From contig CAYJOL010000009.1 of NCBI GenBank assembly GCA_964371785.1, forward strand, positions 62,001-126,000: DNA of 64,000 nt. The letters are read 5' to 3'. The notes beneath the pieces are model-generated. The model was not told where the DNA came from. It saw nothing but the letters and a program-made list of their open reading frames with translations, and did not search any database. The position numbers were made by a program, and so were the translations under genes. Positions 35,673-45,416 of this stretch are shown one piece after another (the stretch's first letter is position 1; each line of letters opens with the position of its first letter). The DNA comes from CAVQCT01 sp964371785. Its GTDB lineage: Bacteria; Zixibacteria; MSB-5A5; GN15; FEB-12.

Positions 35673-36260
35673 TTACTTCTTTACCTCCTCAGTCACCTGT
35701 TTGTCCGACTCATCCGATTCCACGTTGGGAAGATCATCCTTTTTGTCCTGTCGGGCCATCATAACCGCACCGACTATTGCCGCCAACAAGAGAATGGAAG
35801 TCAATTCAAACGGATAAAGATACTTGGTGAACAGCAGAGTCGCGACTGTCTCCACCGAGCCGAACCCGTTCGACGGCATGCTCATAATTCCAATCGGGGA
35901 TTCCGAAGAGAAGAAACTCGCCTTAATCACGAATACCAGTTCGAGTACCAAAAGCAGCGAGAGTAGGAATTTGGCGAACAATCGGCTTGGCGGCGAGTGT
36001 TGGCCGAGGTCTTCGCTCCCCCGGAGATTCAGCAGCATGATGACAAAGAGAAACAAAACGAGAATGGCGCCGGAATAGACGATAATCAGAATTGCTCCCA
36101 GAAACAGAGCACCTAATTGCACATACAGCACGGCCTGCGCCACCAGCGAGACAATCAGCGACAGCACCGAAAGCACCGGGTTTCGTAGCGAAATCATCAT
36201 GATCGCGCCGAAAACCGCCACTACCGCAGAGACAATGAATATTACGCCGTCAATCGTCAT
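35673..36260 (-). CDS. nuoJ: NADH-quinone oxidoreductase subunit J
   Basis: A 195-residue five-helix membrane subunit. LYVQLGALFLGAILIIVYSG contains the flexible TM3 segment linked to proton pumping. The C-terminus is charged. It overlaps nuoI by 4 bases. Confidence 0.92.
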   Translation of the reverse strand: MTIDGVIFIVSAVVAVFGAIMMISLRNPVLSVLSLIVSLVAQAVLYVQLGALFLGAILIIVYSGAILVLFLFVIMLLNLRGSEDLGQHSPPSRLFAKFLLSLLLVLELVFVIKASFFSSESPIGIMSMPSNGFGSVETVATLLFTKYLYPFELTSILLLAAIVGAVMMARQDKKDDLPNVESDESDKQVTEEVKK

Positions 36261-36763
36261 CGACTCTTATCCGTCACTCCGTACGCTTTTCTGACCCGAC
36301 GATACATCCGTTTGAACGGATTGTCTTTTCGGGGATGAGAAACGAGCATCTGCTCTTTGGTATAGATAAATGAATTCCGGTCAAAATTAGAGAATTCGTA
36401 CTCCTGTCCGAGGAAGATGGCTTCTTCGGGACAGGCCTCTTCGCAGAATCCGCAAAAGATACAGCGTAGAAGGTTTATCTCGTAAATCTTGGCGCGGCGT
36501 TCACCTTTCTCGTTTTCCTCGGGTTCCATATAAATGGCATCAGCCGGGCAGGCCGCTGCACAAAGTCCACAGCAGACACAGCGTTCAGTGCCGTCATCGT
36601 ACCGTTCAAGGTAGTGCAGGCCCTTGTAACGAGGCGCCATTGGCTTCTTCTTGCGCGGATAATCCAGTGTTACCGGCTTTTTGAACAGGTGCTTCAACGT
36701 GACCGCCAATCCTTTTGGCAGATTCACGAAGACGTTCACCAGAGCTTTTAATACTTCATTCAT
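36257..36763 (-). CDS. nuoI: NADH-quinone oxidoreductase subunit I
   Basis: A 168-residue peripheral subunit with two 4Fe-4S motifs (CVCCGLCAAACPADAI and CIFCGFCEEACPEEAI) that hold clusters N6a and N6b, carrying electrons from NuoG to NuoB. Confidence 0.95.
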   Translation of the reverse strand: MNEVLKALVNVFVNLPKGLAVTLKHLFKKPVTLDYPRKKKPMAPRYKGLHYLERYDDGTERCVCCGLCAAACPADAIYMEPEENEKGERRAKIYEINLLRCIFCGFCEEACPEEAIFLGQEYEFSNFDRNSFIYTKEQMLVSHPRKDNPFKRMYRRVRKAYGVTDKSR

Positions 36764-36772
36764 AACATCACC

Positions 36773-37795
36773 TTAAAAGACGCCCGCCGCTACCAGAAGC
36801 GACGTCACTATGGTGTTAAGTAGGGCAAGTGGCAGGAGTACCTTCCAGCCAAAATTCATGAGCTGATCGTATCGGAATCTCGGGAAAGTTGCCCGTAACC
36901 AGATATAGAAGAACATAAAACATACGACTTTAAGTACAAACCACAGCATCCCGAGAATCGGGTATGAATTCACGAACGGCCCTTGCCAGCCTCCGAAAAA
37001 GAGTGTCGAACCTACACAAGAGACCGCTATCATGTTGGCATATTCACCGATGAAGAACATCGAAAAACGCATCGATGAATACTCGGTGTGATAGCCTGCG
37101 ACAAGTTCCGACTCGGCTTCGGGCAGATCAAACGGCGCTCGATTGGTTTCAGCCACGGCGCAGGTGATGTACAACAGAAATCCGAGTGGCTGCTTCCAGA
37201 TAAACCAGTGCGAGAAGAACAAAATAGAGTCGCTTCCCTGTTGATTAACCAGCTGAGTTAAGGACAGCGTGTTCGCGATGAGTACGACTCCGACTATAGA
37301 AAGGCCGTAAGTCACCTCGTACGAGATCATCTGGGCTGATGACCGAACACCTCCGAGCAATGAGTATTTGGATCCCGATGACCATCCGGCGAGCACGATG
37401 CCGTACACACCCAATGAAGTAATCGCAAAGATAAAGAGAATACCGATATTCAGGTCGGAGAGGACCATCCGAACACTGTACCCGAATACCGTCATTTCTT
37501 TACCGAACGGTATTACCGCAAACGTCAGCAGCGCCGGAATGAATGACACCGCCGGGGCCAGCGCCCACGTCAAGCGTTCCGCTCGGTCCGGGACAATATC
37601 TTCTTTGAATATCAGTTTCACCGCGTCCGCGAGCGGTTGCAGCAGTCCGTAGGGTCCGGCATAGGATGGTCCAATGCGGTGCTGCAGGTGACCAAGGACC
37701 TTGCGTTCCATATAAGTAGCATAGGCGCACCCGGTGAGTACCGCCAACAGTACTACCACAACTTTGATAGATGATGCTACAATATATTCAAGCAT
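36773..37795 (-). CDS. nuoH: NADH-quinone oxidoreductase subunit H
   Basis: A 340-residue quinone-site membrane subunit. Conserved MERKVLGHLQHRIGPSYAGP and AETNRAPFDLPEAESELVAG are visible. The spacing to nuoG is 4 bases. Confidence 0.95.
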   Translation of the reverse strand: MLEYIVASSIKVVVVLLAVLTGCAYATYMERKVLGHLQHRIGPSYAGPYGLLQPLADAVKLIFKEDIVPDRAERLTWALAPAVSFIPALLTFAVIPFGKEMTVFGYSVRMVLSDLNIGILFIFAITSLGVYGIVLAGWSSGSKYSLLGGVRSSAQMISYEVTYGLSIVGVVLIANTLSLTQLVNQQGSDSILFFSHWFIWKQPLGFLLYITCAVAETNRAPFDLPEAESELVAGYHTEYSSMRFSMFFIGEYANMIAVSCVGSTLFFGGWQGPFVNSYPILGMLWFVLKVVCFMFFYIWLRATFPRFRYDQLMNFGWKVLLPLALLNTIVTSLLVAAGVF

Positions 37796-37799
37796 AGTT

Positions 37800-40367
37800 C
37801 TATTCGACCACCTTGGAAATTTTTACTCTGTCAACTCGCCGTTTCCGAGAGAATATCGTGTTCACTTTCATCGCCGGGAAGTTGCGCGGTATAATGACTA
37901 CATCGTTATCTATATACTCGGATATCCTCACCGCAAGTACCTGTTTGCCGACTTCCGATTCCAGACGCACCGGCTCACCTTCGCCTACATCCAGGCGGGC
38001 AGCAAGGTCGGACGACATTTCAACGTACGGTTCGCTGCAGAAATTCAACAGTGACGTGGTTTTCTCAGTGAGATGACCGCTGTGATGCACATCATCGACC
38101 AGGTAAGCCGCGTGCGGATAATCTGCCGGCACGGTTTCGTATTCAGGTTTTACCTCGAGCAGTCCGGTCGGAACGGGAAGTCTCGAGTTGAGCTTGAGCA
38201 AGCTGTTCATTTCCGATTCGATCTGCTTTTCCACCCCAAAGAGCTTAACGCCGAACTGATCGGCGATAAGGGAAACTATGTCGTAGGCAGGTTTAGCCTG
38301 GTACATTGGCTTGACTGCCCGCATTGCCTTCTGGATCCTCCCTTCGAGATTGATATACTCTCCGTCGTATTCAGCCCAGCTACACATCGGGAGCACGACA
38401 TCAGCGAGTTCGGAGGTAGCGGTCTCGAAAAGGTCGGACACGACCAGGAAATCAAGCTTCTCCAGTGCTTCGCGTACGAATTCCCGGTCGGGATACAGCA
38501 TCATCGGATTGCCGCCGAATATGAAGAACCCTTTGATTTCTTCCTTCTTGATCAACGCCATCATCGCATCGGTGTTGTGTGGCTGACAATCCGGGTACTC
38601 GCTCCACATCCGCTTCATTTCTGCCGTAAGAGCCTTTGACGGCTGAGGAACAATACCAAGCTTTTCCGCGCCCACGGAATTGGCGTATCGCGGAAGGAGC
38701 GCCATCTGGCCTTTGGCACTGATGCCAAAGAGCAGATTCAGGTTGAGCAAGGCGGCACTGATTATATCGCGTTCTTTCGATTTGGCAACTATCTCGCCCA
38801 CTATAATCGTGACTTTTTTACCGTCGACTAACGCCTGAGCAACTGTCTTGAGGTCGCCAATGTCGACCGACGCGATCTTCGCCGCCTCAGCCGAGGTGGC
38901 CGGGGCGATTTTCTCTTTCAACTGAGCCGCCAATCCGTGCTCAATCAGACCGGATTCAGCCGCGGCAAGGCAAATGCCGTTGATCACCGCTTCTTCTCTG
39001 CCGGCGGCGTACACAATCTCAACATCGGCAACGTCAGCCGACTTCACGCCGTACGGCGTGATTGAGAAAATACGCGGCATGCCGAACTGCCGAGCTTTGC
39101 GAAGCCGGAGGTATTCATTCGGATGCTCACGCACCAGATCTGACCCAAAAGTCACGATGACGTCGGATTTATCAATATCAGCAATTTTGAACGGTTGCGA
39201 TCCGAGTTTGCAGGCGGGCGAATCAGGCGCTGAGGGAAGCATCCGGTAGTCACCACGGTAGTCGACATTATTCGAGTCGAACACCGTTCGCATCAACTTT
39301 GAAAAGCTATAGAGCGAAGCATTGTCGAGGTTCGGGGCGATCGTTCCGCCGATACACACGCCGCCCATTTTTTCGCGTATTTCGGTCGAGCGCTTCCTGA
39401 TAACATCCAGCGCTTCATCCCATGTAGCCGGAACCTGCTTACCGCCTTTTCTGACAAGGGGGGTCTTGAGTCGATCGGGCGAACCAACAATCTGGTATCC
39501 ATAGCGGGTAACGTCGGCAAGCCATCCATCATCGATCTCATCGTTGCGGCGCGAAGTTACACGGAAGATGTGGTTCCTGTGGTCTTCCTTGAAGAACGTA
39601 ATATTAGTGCCGGAGCTCGTGAAATTACAGATCGAGGGTGTTGTCTTGGTCAGCCAGACCCTGATCTTGTATCGCCAATCGGTGTTTGTGAGAGCGCCCA
39701 CCGGGCAGATCTCGACCAGATTGCCCGAGAACGGATTATCCACCTGCTGGCCGGGCGCGGCGTTGATTTCGGTAATGTTGCCACGCTCGTAAGCGCCCAG
39801 ATCGTACTCACCGAACGCTTCTTTATTCGCCCGAACACACTTAAAGCAAAGAATACAGCGGTTACGATTGAGTATGATTTCCGGGCCGATCCTGAGGTCA
39901 TCGAAAGTCGACTGTACATCGTCCTCGACAAAACGATATTTCTGGAACATGAATCGGCTATCATCGAAACCGTGGGCGAATGTCAGGTTCTGCAGGTCGC
40001 ATTCTCCGCCTTTGTCGCAGGTCGGGCAATCCAGGGGATGATTCAAAAGAATGAACTCAATTATCGCGCGCCTTCCCTGCCGGACTTTGTCTGACATCGT
40101 TGACACTACCATGCCGTCCATAGCCTCCAGCATGCAGGAGACTTGCAATTTAGGCATCTTCTCTACCTCGACATAGCACATACGGCAGGCGCCTACTGAT
40201 TTCAGTTTCGGGTGCCAGCAGAAGGTGGGAATGTAAATTCCCATCTGTTTTGCCGCTTCGAGCACCGTGGTTCCTTTCGGGACGGTCGCTGTGCGTCCGT
40301 CGATCTGGAAGGTTACGGTTGCCGGAATCGCTTTTGTCGGTTCGTCTTTTTTTGCTACGTCGGCCAT
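37800..40367 (-). CDS. nuoG: NADH-quinone oxidoreductase subunit G
   Basis: An 855-residue peripheral subunit. A 2Fe-2S domain (CWHPKLKSVGACRMC) begins the protein, then the HPLDCPTCDKGGECDL cluster, CILCFKCV and a later FSGNLVEICPVGALT 4Fe-4S site. The rest is a molybdopterin-oxidoreductase-like region, inactive in known NuoG. It is followed by nuoH and preceded by nuoF (7-base gap). Confidence 0.95.
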   Translation of the reverse strand: MADVAKKDEPTKAIPATVTFQIDGRTATVPKGTTVLEAAKQMGIYIPTFCWHPKLKSVGACRMCYVEVEKMPKLQVSCMLEAMDGMVVSTMSDKVRQGRRAIIEFILLNHPLDCPTCDKGGECDLQNLTFAHGFDDSRFMFQKYRFVEDDVQSTFDDLRIGPEIILNRNRCILCFKCVRANKEAFGEYDLGAYERGNITEINAAPGQQVDNPFSGNLVEICPVGALTNTDWRYKIRVWLTKTTPSICNFTSSGTNITFFKEDHRNHIFRVTSRRNDEIDDGWLADVTRYGYQIVGSPDRLKTPLVRKGGKQVPATWDEALDVIRKRSTEIREKMGGVCIGGTIAPNLDNASLYSFSKLMRTVFDSNNVDYRGDYRMLPSAPDSPACKLGSQPFKIADIDKSDVIVTFGSDLVREHPNEYLRLRKARQFGMPRIFSITPYGVKSADVADVEIVYAAGREEAVINGICLAAAESGLIEHGLAAQLKEKIAPATSAEAAKIASVDIGDLKTVAQALVDGKKVTIIVGEIVAKSKERDIISAALLNLNLLFGISAKGQMALLPRYANSVGAEKLGIVPQPSKALTAEMKRMWSEYPDCQPHNTDAMMALIKKEEIKGFFIFGGNPMMLYPDREFVREALEKLDFLVVSDLFETATSELADVVLPMCSWAEYDGEYINLEGRIQKAMRAVKPMYQAKPAYDIVSLIADQFGVKLFGVEKQIESEMNSLLKLNSRLPVPTGLLEVKPEYETVPADYPHAAYLVDDVHHSGHLTEKTTSLLNFCSEPYVEMSSDLAARLDVGEGEPVRLESEVGKQVLAVRISEYIDNDVVIIPRNFPAMKVNTIFSRKRRVDRVKISKVVE

Positions 40368-40374
40368 ATATTTC

Positions 40375-41706
40375 TCAAAACGCGAATTCGGTGTTTACCA
40401 GACATTTGCCATTGTCGATGTGGTACTGCCACTCGTCCCGCCAGTGTTTGATTGCGGATTGAATCGGCATCACCGCGGCATCGCCGAGCGGACAGATGGT
40501 CCGACCGAGGATATTCCCGCAGACTTCTTCTATCTTTTCAACATCGCCCGGTTGTCCCTGTCCGCGCTCAATTCGGGAGATCATCTGCTCCAACCAGGCA
40601 GTGCCCTCGCGGCAGGGAGTACACTTGCCGCACGATTCATGTTTAAAAAAGTGTATCAGCTTGAGGATTGTCCAGACAATGCAGGTATCTTCGTTAAACA
40701 CAATCACCGCACCGGACCCAAGCATCGAGCCGACACCGGCCAGCGATTCGTAATCGAGGTTGACATCGATCATCTCAGGCGTAAGGAACGGTGTGGAAGC
40801 CCCTCCGGGGATGACTCCTTTGAGTTTTTTTCCGTTGGGGATACCGTTGCCGAAGGCAGGGTCATAAATGAATTTCTTCAAATTGAAACCAAGTTCAACC
40901 TCATAATTGCCGGGGCGATTAACATGACCGGAGAGTGAGAATATTTTCGTTCCTGCCGATTTTGGTGTTCCAAGGGTGGAATACCACTCAGCGCCACGAT
41001 TAATAATGTGCGGAACGGTAGCCAGCGTTTCGACATTATTGACGATCGTTGGTGATGCGTAAAGACCTTCAATCGCGGGGAACGGCGGACGCATACGCGA
41101 CATACCGCGCTCACCTTCGAGTGAATTCAACAAAGCCGTTTCTTCACCGCAGATGTAAGCGCCGCCGCCGGTATGAACTATCATATCGAGGTCGTAGCCG
41201 CTGCCATATACGTTTTTGCCGAGATGCCCGGCCGCGTACGCATCTTTCATGGCCTGCTCCATCCGATCGATACTGTGGTTGAATTCACCCCGGATATAGA
41301 TGAACATTAGATGGCACCCGATGGCAAACGCGCCTATCGCCATGCCTTCAATCACCGCGTGCGGATCACGTTCCATCAAAACACGGTCTTTGCAGGTCCC
41401 CGGCTCGGACTCATCCGCGTTGCAGCAGAGATATCTCGCTTTGGGCGATGTTTTCGGGACGAAACTCCATTTCATACCGGTTGGGAAACCCGCTCCACCA
41501 CGACCACGAAGCCCGGAGCGCTTAACCGTATCGATAACTTCATCCGCCTTCATGGTTGTAACCACTTTTTTCCACGCCTTGTACCCGCCGTGAGCTTCAT
41601 ATGTCTTCAGTTCATGTTGAGTCGGATCCTCGACATAATTGAACAGGTGAAGCTTCTGGTCTTTAGCCACTTCGGCGGCGTTCGTTATAACAGGCGAATA
41701 AAACAT
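40375..41706 (-). CDS. nuoF: NADH-quinone oxidoreductase subunit F
   Basis: A 443-residue NADH- and FMN-binding subunit. GRGGAGFPTGMKW marks the nucleotide site, and ESCGKCTPCREGT plus a later cysteine bind 4Fe-4S cluster N3. It overlaps nuoE by one base. Confidence 0.95.
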   Translation of the reverse strand: MFYSPVITNAAEVAKDQKLHLFNYVEDPTQHELKTYEAHGGYKAWKKVVTTMKADEVIDTVKRSGLRGRGGAGFPTGMKWSFVPKTSPKARYLCCNADESEPGTCKDRVLMERDPHAVIEGMAIGAFAIGCHLMFIYIRGEFNHSIDRMEQAMKDAYAAGHLGKNVYGSGYDLDMIVHTGGGAYICGEETALLNSLEGERGMSRMRPPFPAIEGLYASPTIVNNVETLATVPHIINRGAEWYSTLGTPKSAGTKIFSLSGHVNRPGNYEVELGFNLKKFIYDPAFGNGIPNGKKLKGVIPGGASTPFLTPEMIDVNLDYESLAGVGSMLGSGAVIVFNEDTCIVWTILKLIHFFKHESCGKCTPCREGTAWLEQMISRIERGQGQPGDVEKIEEVCGNILGRTICPLGDAAVMPIQSAIKHWRDEWQYHIDNGKCLVNTEFAF

Positions 41707-42179
41707 CAGGCTTTGGCCCTCAATTCCTCAAGAATCTTGTCCACTTTGTCCCGGGTAAGGTTCTCGTAGTAGTCATTGTTTATCTGCATCATGGGGGCAG
41801 TAGCACATGAACCGAGACACTCCACGGAGATCAGCGTAAACAGGTTATCCGATGTCGTTTCCCCTTTGGAGATATTCAATTTGTCTTCGAGATACTTGAC
41901 CAGCGAATCAGCGCCGAGCAGCGCGCACGAAATATTGTGACAGACCTGAATGAGATACTTGCCGCGCGGCGTTTTGGGAAACAGGGTGTAGAACGAGGCG
42001 GCTTCGGCGATTTCCACTTCGGGCACGTCGATCACCCGCGAAAGGGCCTCGTACACCGCGTCATCGACATAACCCAACTGACGATAGGCTTCAGTCAACG
42101 CCGGCAGGATAGCTGATTTTTTGCGCGGATAACGAACCGCTTTTTCTTTGATGCGCTTGATGGTTTCTTCGTTCAGCAT
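41706..42179 (-). CDS. nuoE: NADH-quinone oxidoreductase subunit E
   Basis: A 157-residue thioredoxin-like 2Fe-2S subunit. The four ligands are in CHNISC and CLGSC. An N-terminal helical bundle precedes the domain. It shares a base with the nuoD stop. Confidence 0.94.
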   Translation of the reverse strand: MLNEETIKRIKEKAVRYPRKKSAILPALTEAYRQLGYVDDAVYEALSRVIDVPEVEIAEAASFYTLFPKTPRGKYLIQVCHNISCALLGADSLVKYLEDKLNISKGETTSDNLFTLISVECLGSCATAPMMQINNDYYENLTRDKVDKILEELRAKA

Positions 42180-43354
42180 TACCTGTCCACTTCTCCCAAC
42201 ACGATATCAATTGACCCGATAGCACAGACAACATCCGCGAACAGACCGCCTTCAGCCAGTTTCGGGAGCGACGCCAGATTTACAAACGACGGCGGGCGGA
42301 CGCGCACGCGGTGCGGTTTGTTGGTACCATCGGATGAAATGTAGAAGCCCAGTTCTCCTTTCGGCGATTCGATCCCTTGGTAGACCGCGCCGAACGGGGG
42401 GTTAAACCCATCGGTAATTATCTTAAAATGGAAAATCATTGACTCCATCTTGTACAATACGTCCTCTTTCGGAGGCAGTACTACACCGGGGACATGCGCA
42501 CGATAGGGGCCGGAAGGCATACCATCGAGCACCTGTTCGATAATCCGAAGCGACTGACGCATTTCCTCCATGCGGAGTTTGTACCTGTCGAACGCGTCGC
42601 CATTTTTGCCCAGCGGTATGTCAAATTCAAACTTGTCGTAACTTGAATATGGATTCGCCTTGCGAACGTCGTAGTTCACGCCGCTGCCACGAAGCATCGG
42701 GCCGGTCAGCGAATAGTTGATCGCGTCCTCTGCGGAGATTACAGCCACACCCTTGGTACGATTGAGGAATATCTCATTGCCGGTCAGCAGATCCTCGTAA
42801 TCAATCATACCACGGCGAATTTGTTGGACGGCATAGCGGACTTTTTTATCAAAATCTTTGGGCAGGTCCTCCGCAAGACCACCGATTCGTATATAGCTGG
42901 TCATCATTCGCTGTCCGCCGCACGCCTCATATATGTCGATGACCGACTCGCGTTCGCGGAAGGCATACAGCAACATAGACATCGCACCCAGATCAAGAGC
43001 GTGAGTACCGAGCCAGACCAGATGTGAATTCAGTCGGGTGAGTTCGGCCAGACAGACACGCGCCCACTGTACTTTCTCGGGAATTTCGATCTCCAGTAAT
43101 TTCTCGACCGCGAGGCAATATCCGAGATTGTTGGACATCGGGGCCAGGTAATCCATGCGATCGGTGCATGGGAGCGCCTTGTAGTAGAGTTTGCTCTCCA
43201 TGGTCTTCTCTATGCCGGTGTGCAGATAACCGACCACCGGTTTGGCATGCACTACCCGCTCACCATCGAGCTCCACGATGACCTGAAGCACACCGTGAGT
43301 CGACGGGTGCTGCGGCCCCATATTCAAGGTAACGGTCTTGGCGTCCGTACTCAC
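42179..43354 (-). CDS. nuoD: NADH-quinone oxidoreductase subunit D
   Basis: A 391-residue 49-kDa-type subunit that forms the quinone pocket with NuoB. NMGPQHPSTHGVLQVIVELD and GYLHTGIEKTME are diagnostic, with LAPMSNNLGYCLAVE following. It is separate from nuoC, not fused. Confidence 0.95.
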   Translation of the reverse strand: MSTDAKTVTLNMGPQHPSTHGVLQVIVELDGERVVHAKPVVGYLHTGIEKTMESKLYYKALPCTDRMDYLAPMSNNLGYCLAVEKLLEIEIPEKVQWARVCLAELTRLNSHLVWLGTHALDLGAMSMLLYAFRERESVIDIYEACGGQRMMTSYIRIGGLAEDLPKDFDKKVRYAVQQIRRGMIDYEDLLTGNEIFLNRTKGVAVISAEDAINYSLTGPMLRGSGVNYDVRKANPYSSYDKFEFDIPLGKNGDAFDRYKLRMEEMRQSLRIIEQVLDGMPSGPYRAHVPGVVLPPKEDVLYKMESMIFHFKIITDGFNPPFGAVYQGIESPKGELGFYISSDGTNKPHRVRVRPPSFVNLASLPKLAEGGLFADVVCAIGSIDIVLGEVDR

Positions 43355-43887
43355 TTGATCACCTCGGGCGGGTCGTTCTTGTTCCAGGAGAAGGCCGGCT
43401 GCTCGTAAGTCAGCGGAAAATCTTTTCTCAACGGATGACCTTCGAGTTCGTCTGCCGTCAGGATTTTCGTCATTTCCGGATGGCCGTCGAAGTAAATGCC
43501 CATCAGGTCGAAAACCTCGCGTTCCATCCAGTTGGCACCCGCGAATAAGTTCACTAACGTGGGGACGTGGGGATTCTCTCCTCCAAGACGGACCTTTAAC
43601 AGCAGGCGATAATGGTGCTTCATCGAATAAAGGTTGTAGACAACTTCAAATCTCCCCTCGGCCTCCTGCGGATTGTTGAGCCAATCAAGGGAAGTTATGT
43701 CGGCCAGGAAATTCATCTGGATGTTAGCGTCTTCATAGAGAGCTTCGCAGATCTCGACGAGAAACTCGGGCTTGATAAAGAAGCTGAGCTGTTTTCGAAA
43801 CGTGTCTTCGCGCACGATTGCATCGGAGAATCGGGATGAGAGGAAACTTCTGATGTTCGCGTCGATGGCTGCTGTCGCTTGTTCCAA
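43351..43887 (-). CDS. nuoC: NADH-quinone oxidoreductase subunit C
   Basis: A 178-residue 30-kDa-type subunit with the signature ANWMEREVFDLMGIYFDGHP followed by HPLRKDFPL. It overlaps nuoD by 4 bases, as is typical of coupled translation. Confidence 0.93.
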   Translation of the reverse strand: MEQATAAIDANIRSFLSSRFSDAIVREDTFRKQLSFFIKPEFLVEICEALYEDANIQMNFLADITSLDWLNNPQEAEGRFEVVYNLYSMKHHYRLLLKVRLGGENPHVPTLVNLFAGANWMEREVFDLMGIYFDGHPEMTKILTADELEGHPLRKDFPLTYEQPAFSWNKNDPPEVIK

Positions 43888-43941
43888 AATTCACAAACTC
43901 CGTTTTCTCAAAAACCGCGGATGAATAAGACGGCATCACCG

Positions 43942-44445
43942 TCAAACCGCCTTACGACCCCATTCCTCGTGCGTAAGTTTCAGCGAGTCTTTCTCTACCT
44001 TCTCGAACAGCTTGAGGATTCCATTCATCAGTTGTTCCGGCCGGGGAGGACACCCCGGGACATATACATCGACCGGTATGATCCGGTCCACACCCTGCAC
44101 AATGGCATAGTTGTTGAACACCCCGCCACAGGAGGCGCAAGCGCCCATTGAGATGACCCATTTCGGATTTGGCATCTGCTCGTACAGAGTCTTCACCACC
44201 GGCGCCATTTTCACCGAAACTCGGCCTGCCACAATCATCAGGTCCGCCTGGCGCGGAGAGGGACGCATGACTTCCATACCGTATCGGCCAAGGTCGAAAT
44301 GCGAGGCAAAAGTTGAAATCATCTCTATCGCACAACAGGCCAGGCCGAAACCAAGGGGCCACATAGACCGCTTGCGCGCCCAGTTCACCATTTTATCAAG
44401 ATTGGTCAAAATGATCGAATCGGGAATTCTTTCTTCTAATCCCAT
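43942..44445 (-). CDS. nuoB: NADH-quinone oxidoreductase subunit B
   Basis: A 167-residue subunit holding cluster N2. Ligands are visible as Cys37 and Cys38 (GLACCAIEM), Cys103 in GACASCGG and Cys132 in VPGCPPRPE. The start at 44445 fits the family N-terminus. An in-frame ATG at 44556 would extend it into nuoA coding sequence. It overlaps the end of nuoA by 10 bases. Confidence 0.95.
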   Translation of the reverse strand: MGLEERIPDSIILTNLDKMVNWARKRSMWPLGFGLACCAIEMISTFASHFDLGRYGMEVMRPSPRQADLMIVAGRVSVKMAPVVKTLYEQMPNPKWVISMGACASCGGVFNNYAIVQGVDRIIPVDVYVPGCPPRPEQLMNGILKLFEKVEKDSLKLTHEEWGRKAV

Positions 44446-44807
44446 CTCAATGCTCCTCTTCCAAGGATGTAGAAGTAACCGACCAGAAGGATAACCATGA
44501 AGACCAGCATCTCCATAAATCCGAACATCCCCAGCTTCCGGGAAATGACAGCCCACGGATACAGGAAGATGACTTCAATGTCAAAGAGGATAAACAGGAT
44601 GGCCACCATATAGAATTTGATATGGACAGGATCCCTGGTGGTGCCGACAGGGTCTACCCCGCACTCATACGGTTCATTCTTCTTGCCCAGTCGGGTACGA
44701 CGCCCAAAAATTATGGACATGACCACGAACACGACCGCCAGAATGACCGCCAGTGAAAGCAGGAGTAGTATCGGATAAAATGTCTGAAACACCTTTTCTA
44801 TCCTCAT
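44436..44807 (-). CDS. nuoA: NADH-quinone oxidoreductase subunit A
   Basis: A 123-residue three-helix membrane subunit with the conserved loop PYECGVDPVG and the FYMVAILFILFDIEVIFLYPW segment. It is the first gene of the nuo operon, about 12 bases after its predicted transcription start. Confidence 0.94.
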   Translation of the reverse strand: MRIEKVFQTFYPILLLLSLAVILAVVFVVMSIIFGRRTRLGKKNEPYECGVDPVGTTRDPVHIKFYMVAILFILFDIEVIFLYPWAVISRKLGMFGFMEMLVFMVILLVGYFYILGRGALRWD

Positions 44808-44825
44808 TTCCAGAGCAATTCGGTA

Positions 44826-44854
44826 ACTTTAGCCATAATACGATAGTTTGTCAA
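44826..44854 (-). promoter_or_regulatory. nuo operon promoter
   Basis: On the minus strand, TTGACA (44854-44849) and TAAAGT (44831-44826) are 17 bases apart. The start should lie near 44819, giving a leader of about 12 bases to the nuoA ATG. The rest of the 44808-44995 gap shows nothing else. Confidence 0.6.
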
Positions 44855-44995
44855 GAATTTTTGGTTAAATTAGCGGATAAACTGTACCATTTCTTCAAAA
44901 CGGCGGGAAATACTAAGTATATATGGTATGGTCGGATAAATCTTTTCTGACATTTTGAGAATGTGAAAGAAACGTACAAATTACCTGTTGGACAT

Positions 44996-45409
44996 TTAGT
45001 CTGAGATTACGTACTGGTAGCCCGAAAATCGGCGGTCGCCGGCCAGCATATGGCTCGCCGCCTGGTGGTCAAATCTGCCATAAGCTGTTGAGGCTCCATA
45101 GAGATTGATCAGGTTGCCATCCGGCTGATACTCCAGCCACCCCCCACCCAGAACATTGCAGCTAAGATCAAAAATCGCATATAGATCGGGTCTCTTCTCC
45201 CAACCCCCGGCAATGTCGTTCAAATGACAGAATTTGTCGATGAGGTTGGCGTGATAAGGAAACCGAATGACCGACCCGAATACAAATCTATCCGAGGCAG
45301 AACATCGTATGACGATGTATTTACAGGTCAGAGCCACCTGTTTTTGCCTCGCCATCTCCAGCAGGTCGTTCCCGGGTGGTAGTTCGATGATAGTATGGTC
45401 ACGTTCCAT
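44996..45409 (-). CDS. Janus/Ocnus (PHPT1-like) phosphohistidine phosphatase homologue
   Basis: A 137-residue protein that I align by eye with the eukaryotic 14-kDa phosphohistidine phosphatase PHPT1. Shared features are KYIVIR (Lys30, like the PHPT1 Lys), the active-site histidine in YHANLIDK (His53), LGGGWLEYQ (88-95), and LYGASTAYGRFDHQAA (103-117), matching PHPT1's VYGYSMAYG region. The family is well known in animals, and bacterial members are much less familiar. It lies 7 bases downstream of a PHP-domain gene and ends the directon. Activity is inferred from these residues only. Confidence 0.62.
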   Translation of the reverse strand: MERDHTIIELPPGNDLLEMARQKQVALTCKYIVIRCSASDRFVFGSVIRFPYHANLIDKFCHLNDIAGGWEKRPDLYAIFDLSCNVLGGGWLEYQPDGNLINLYGASTAYGRFDHQAASHMLAGDRRFSGYQYVISD

Positions 45410-45416
45410 TGGCCGG

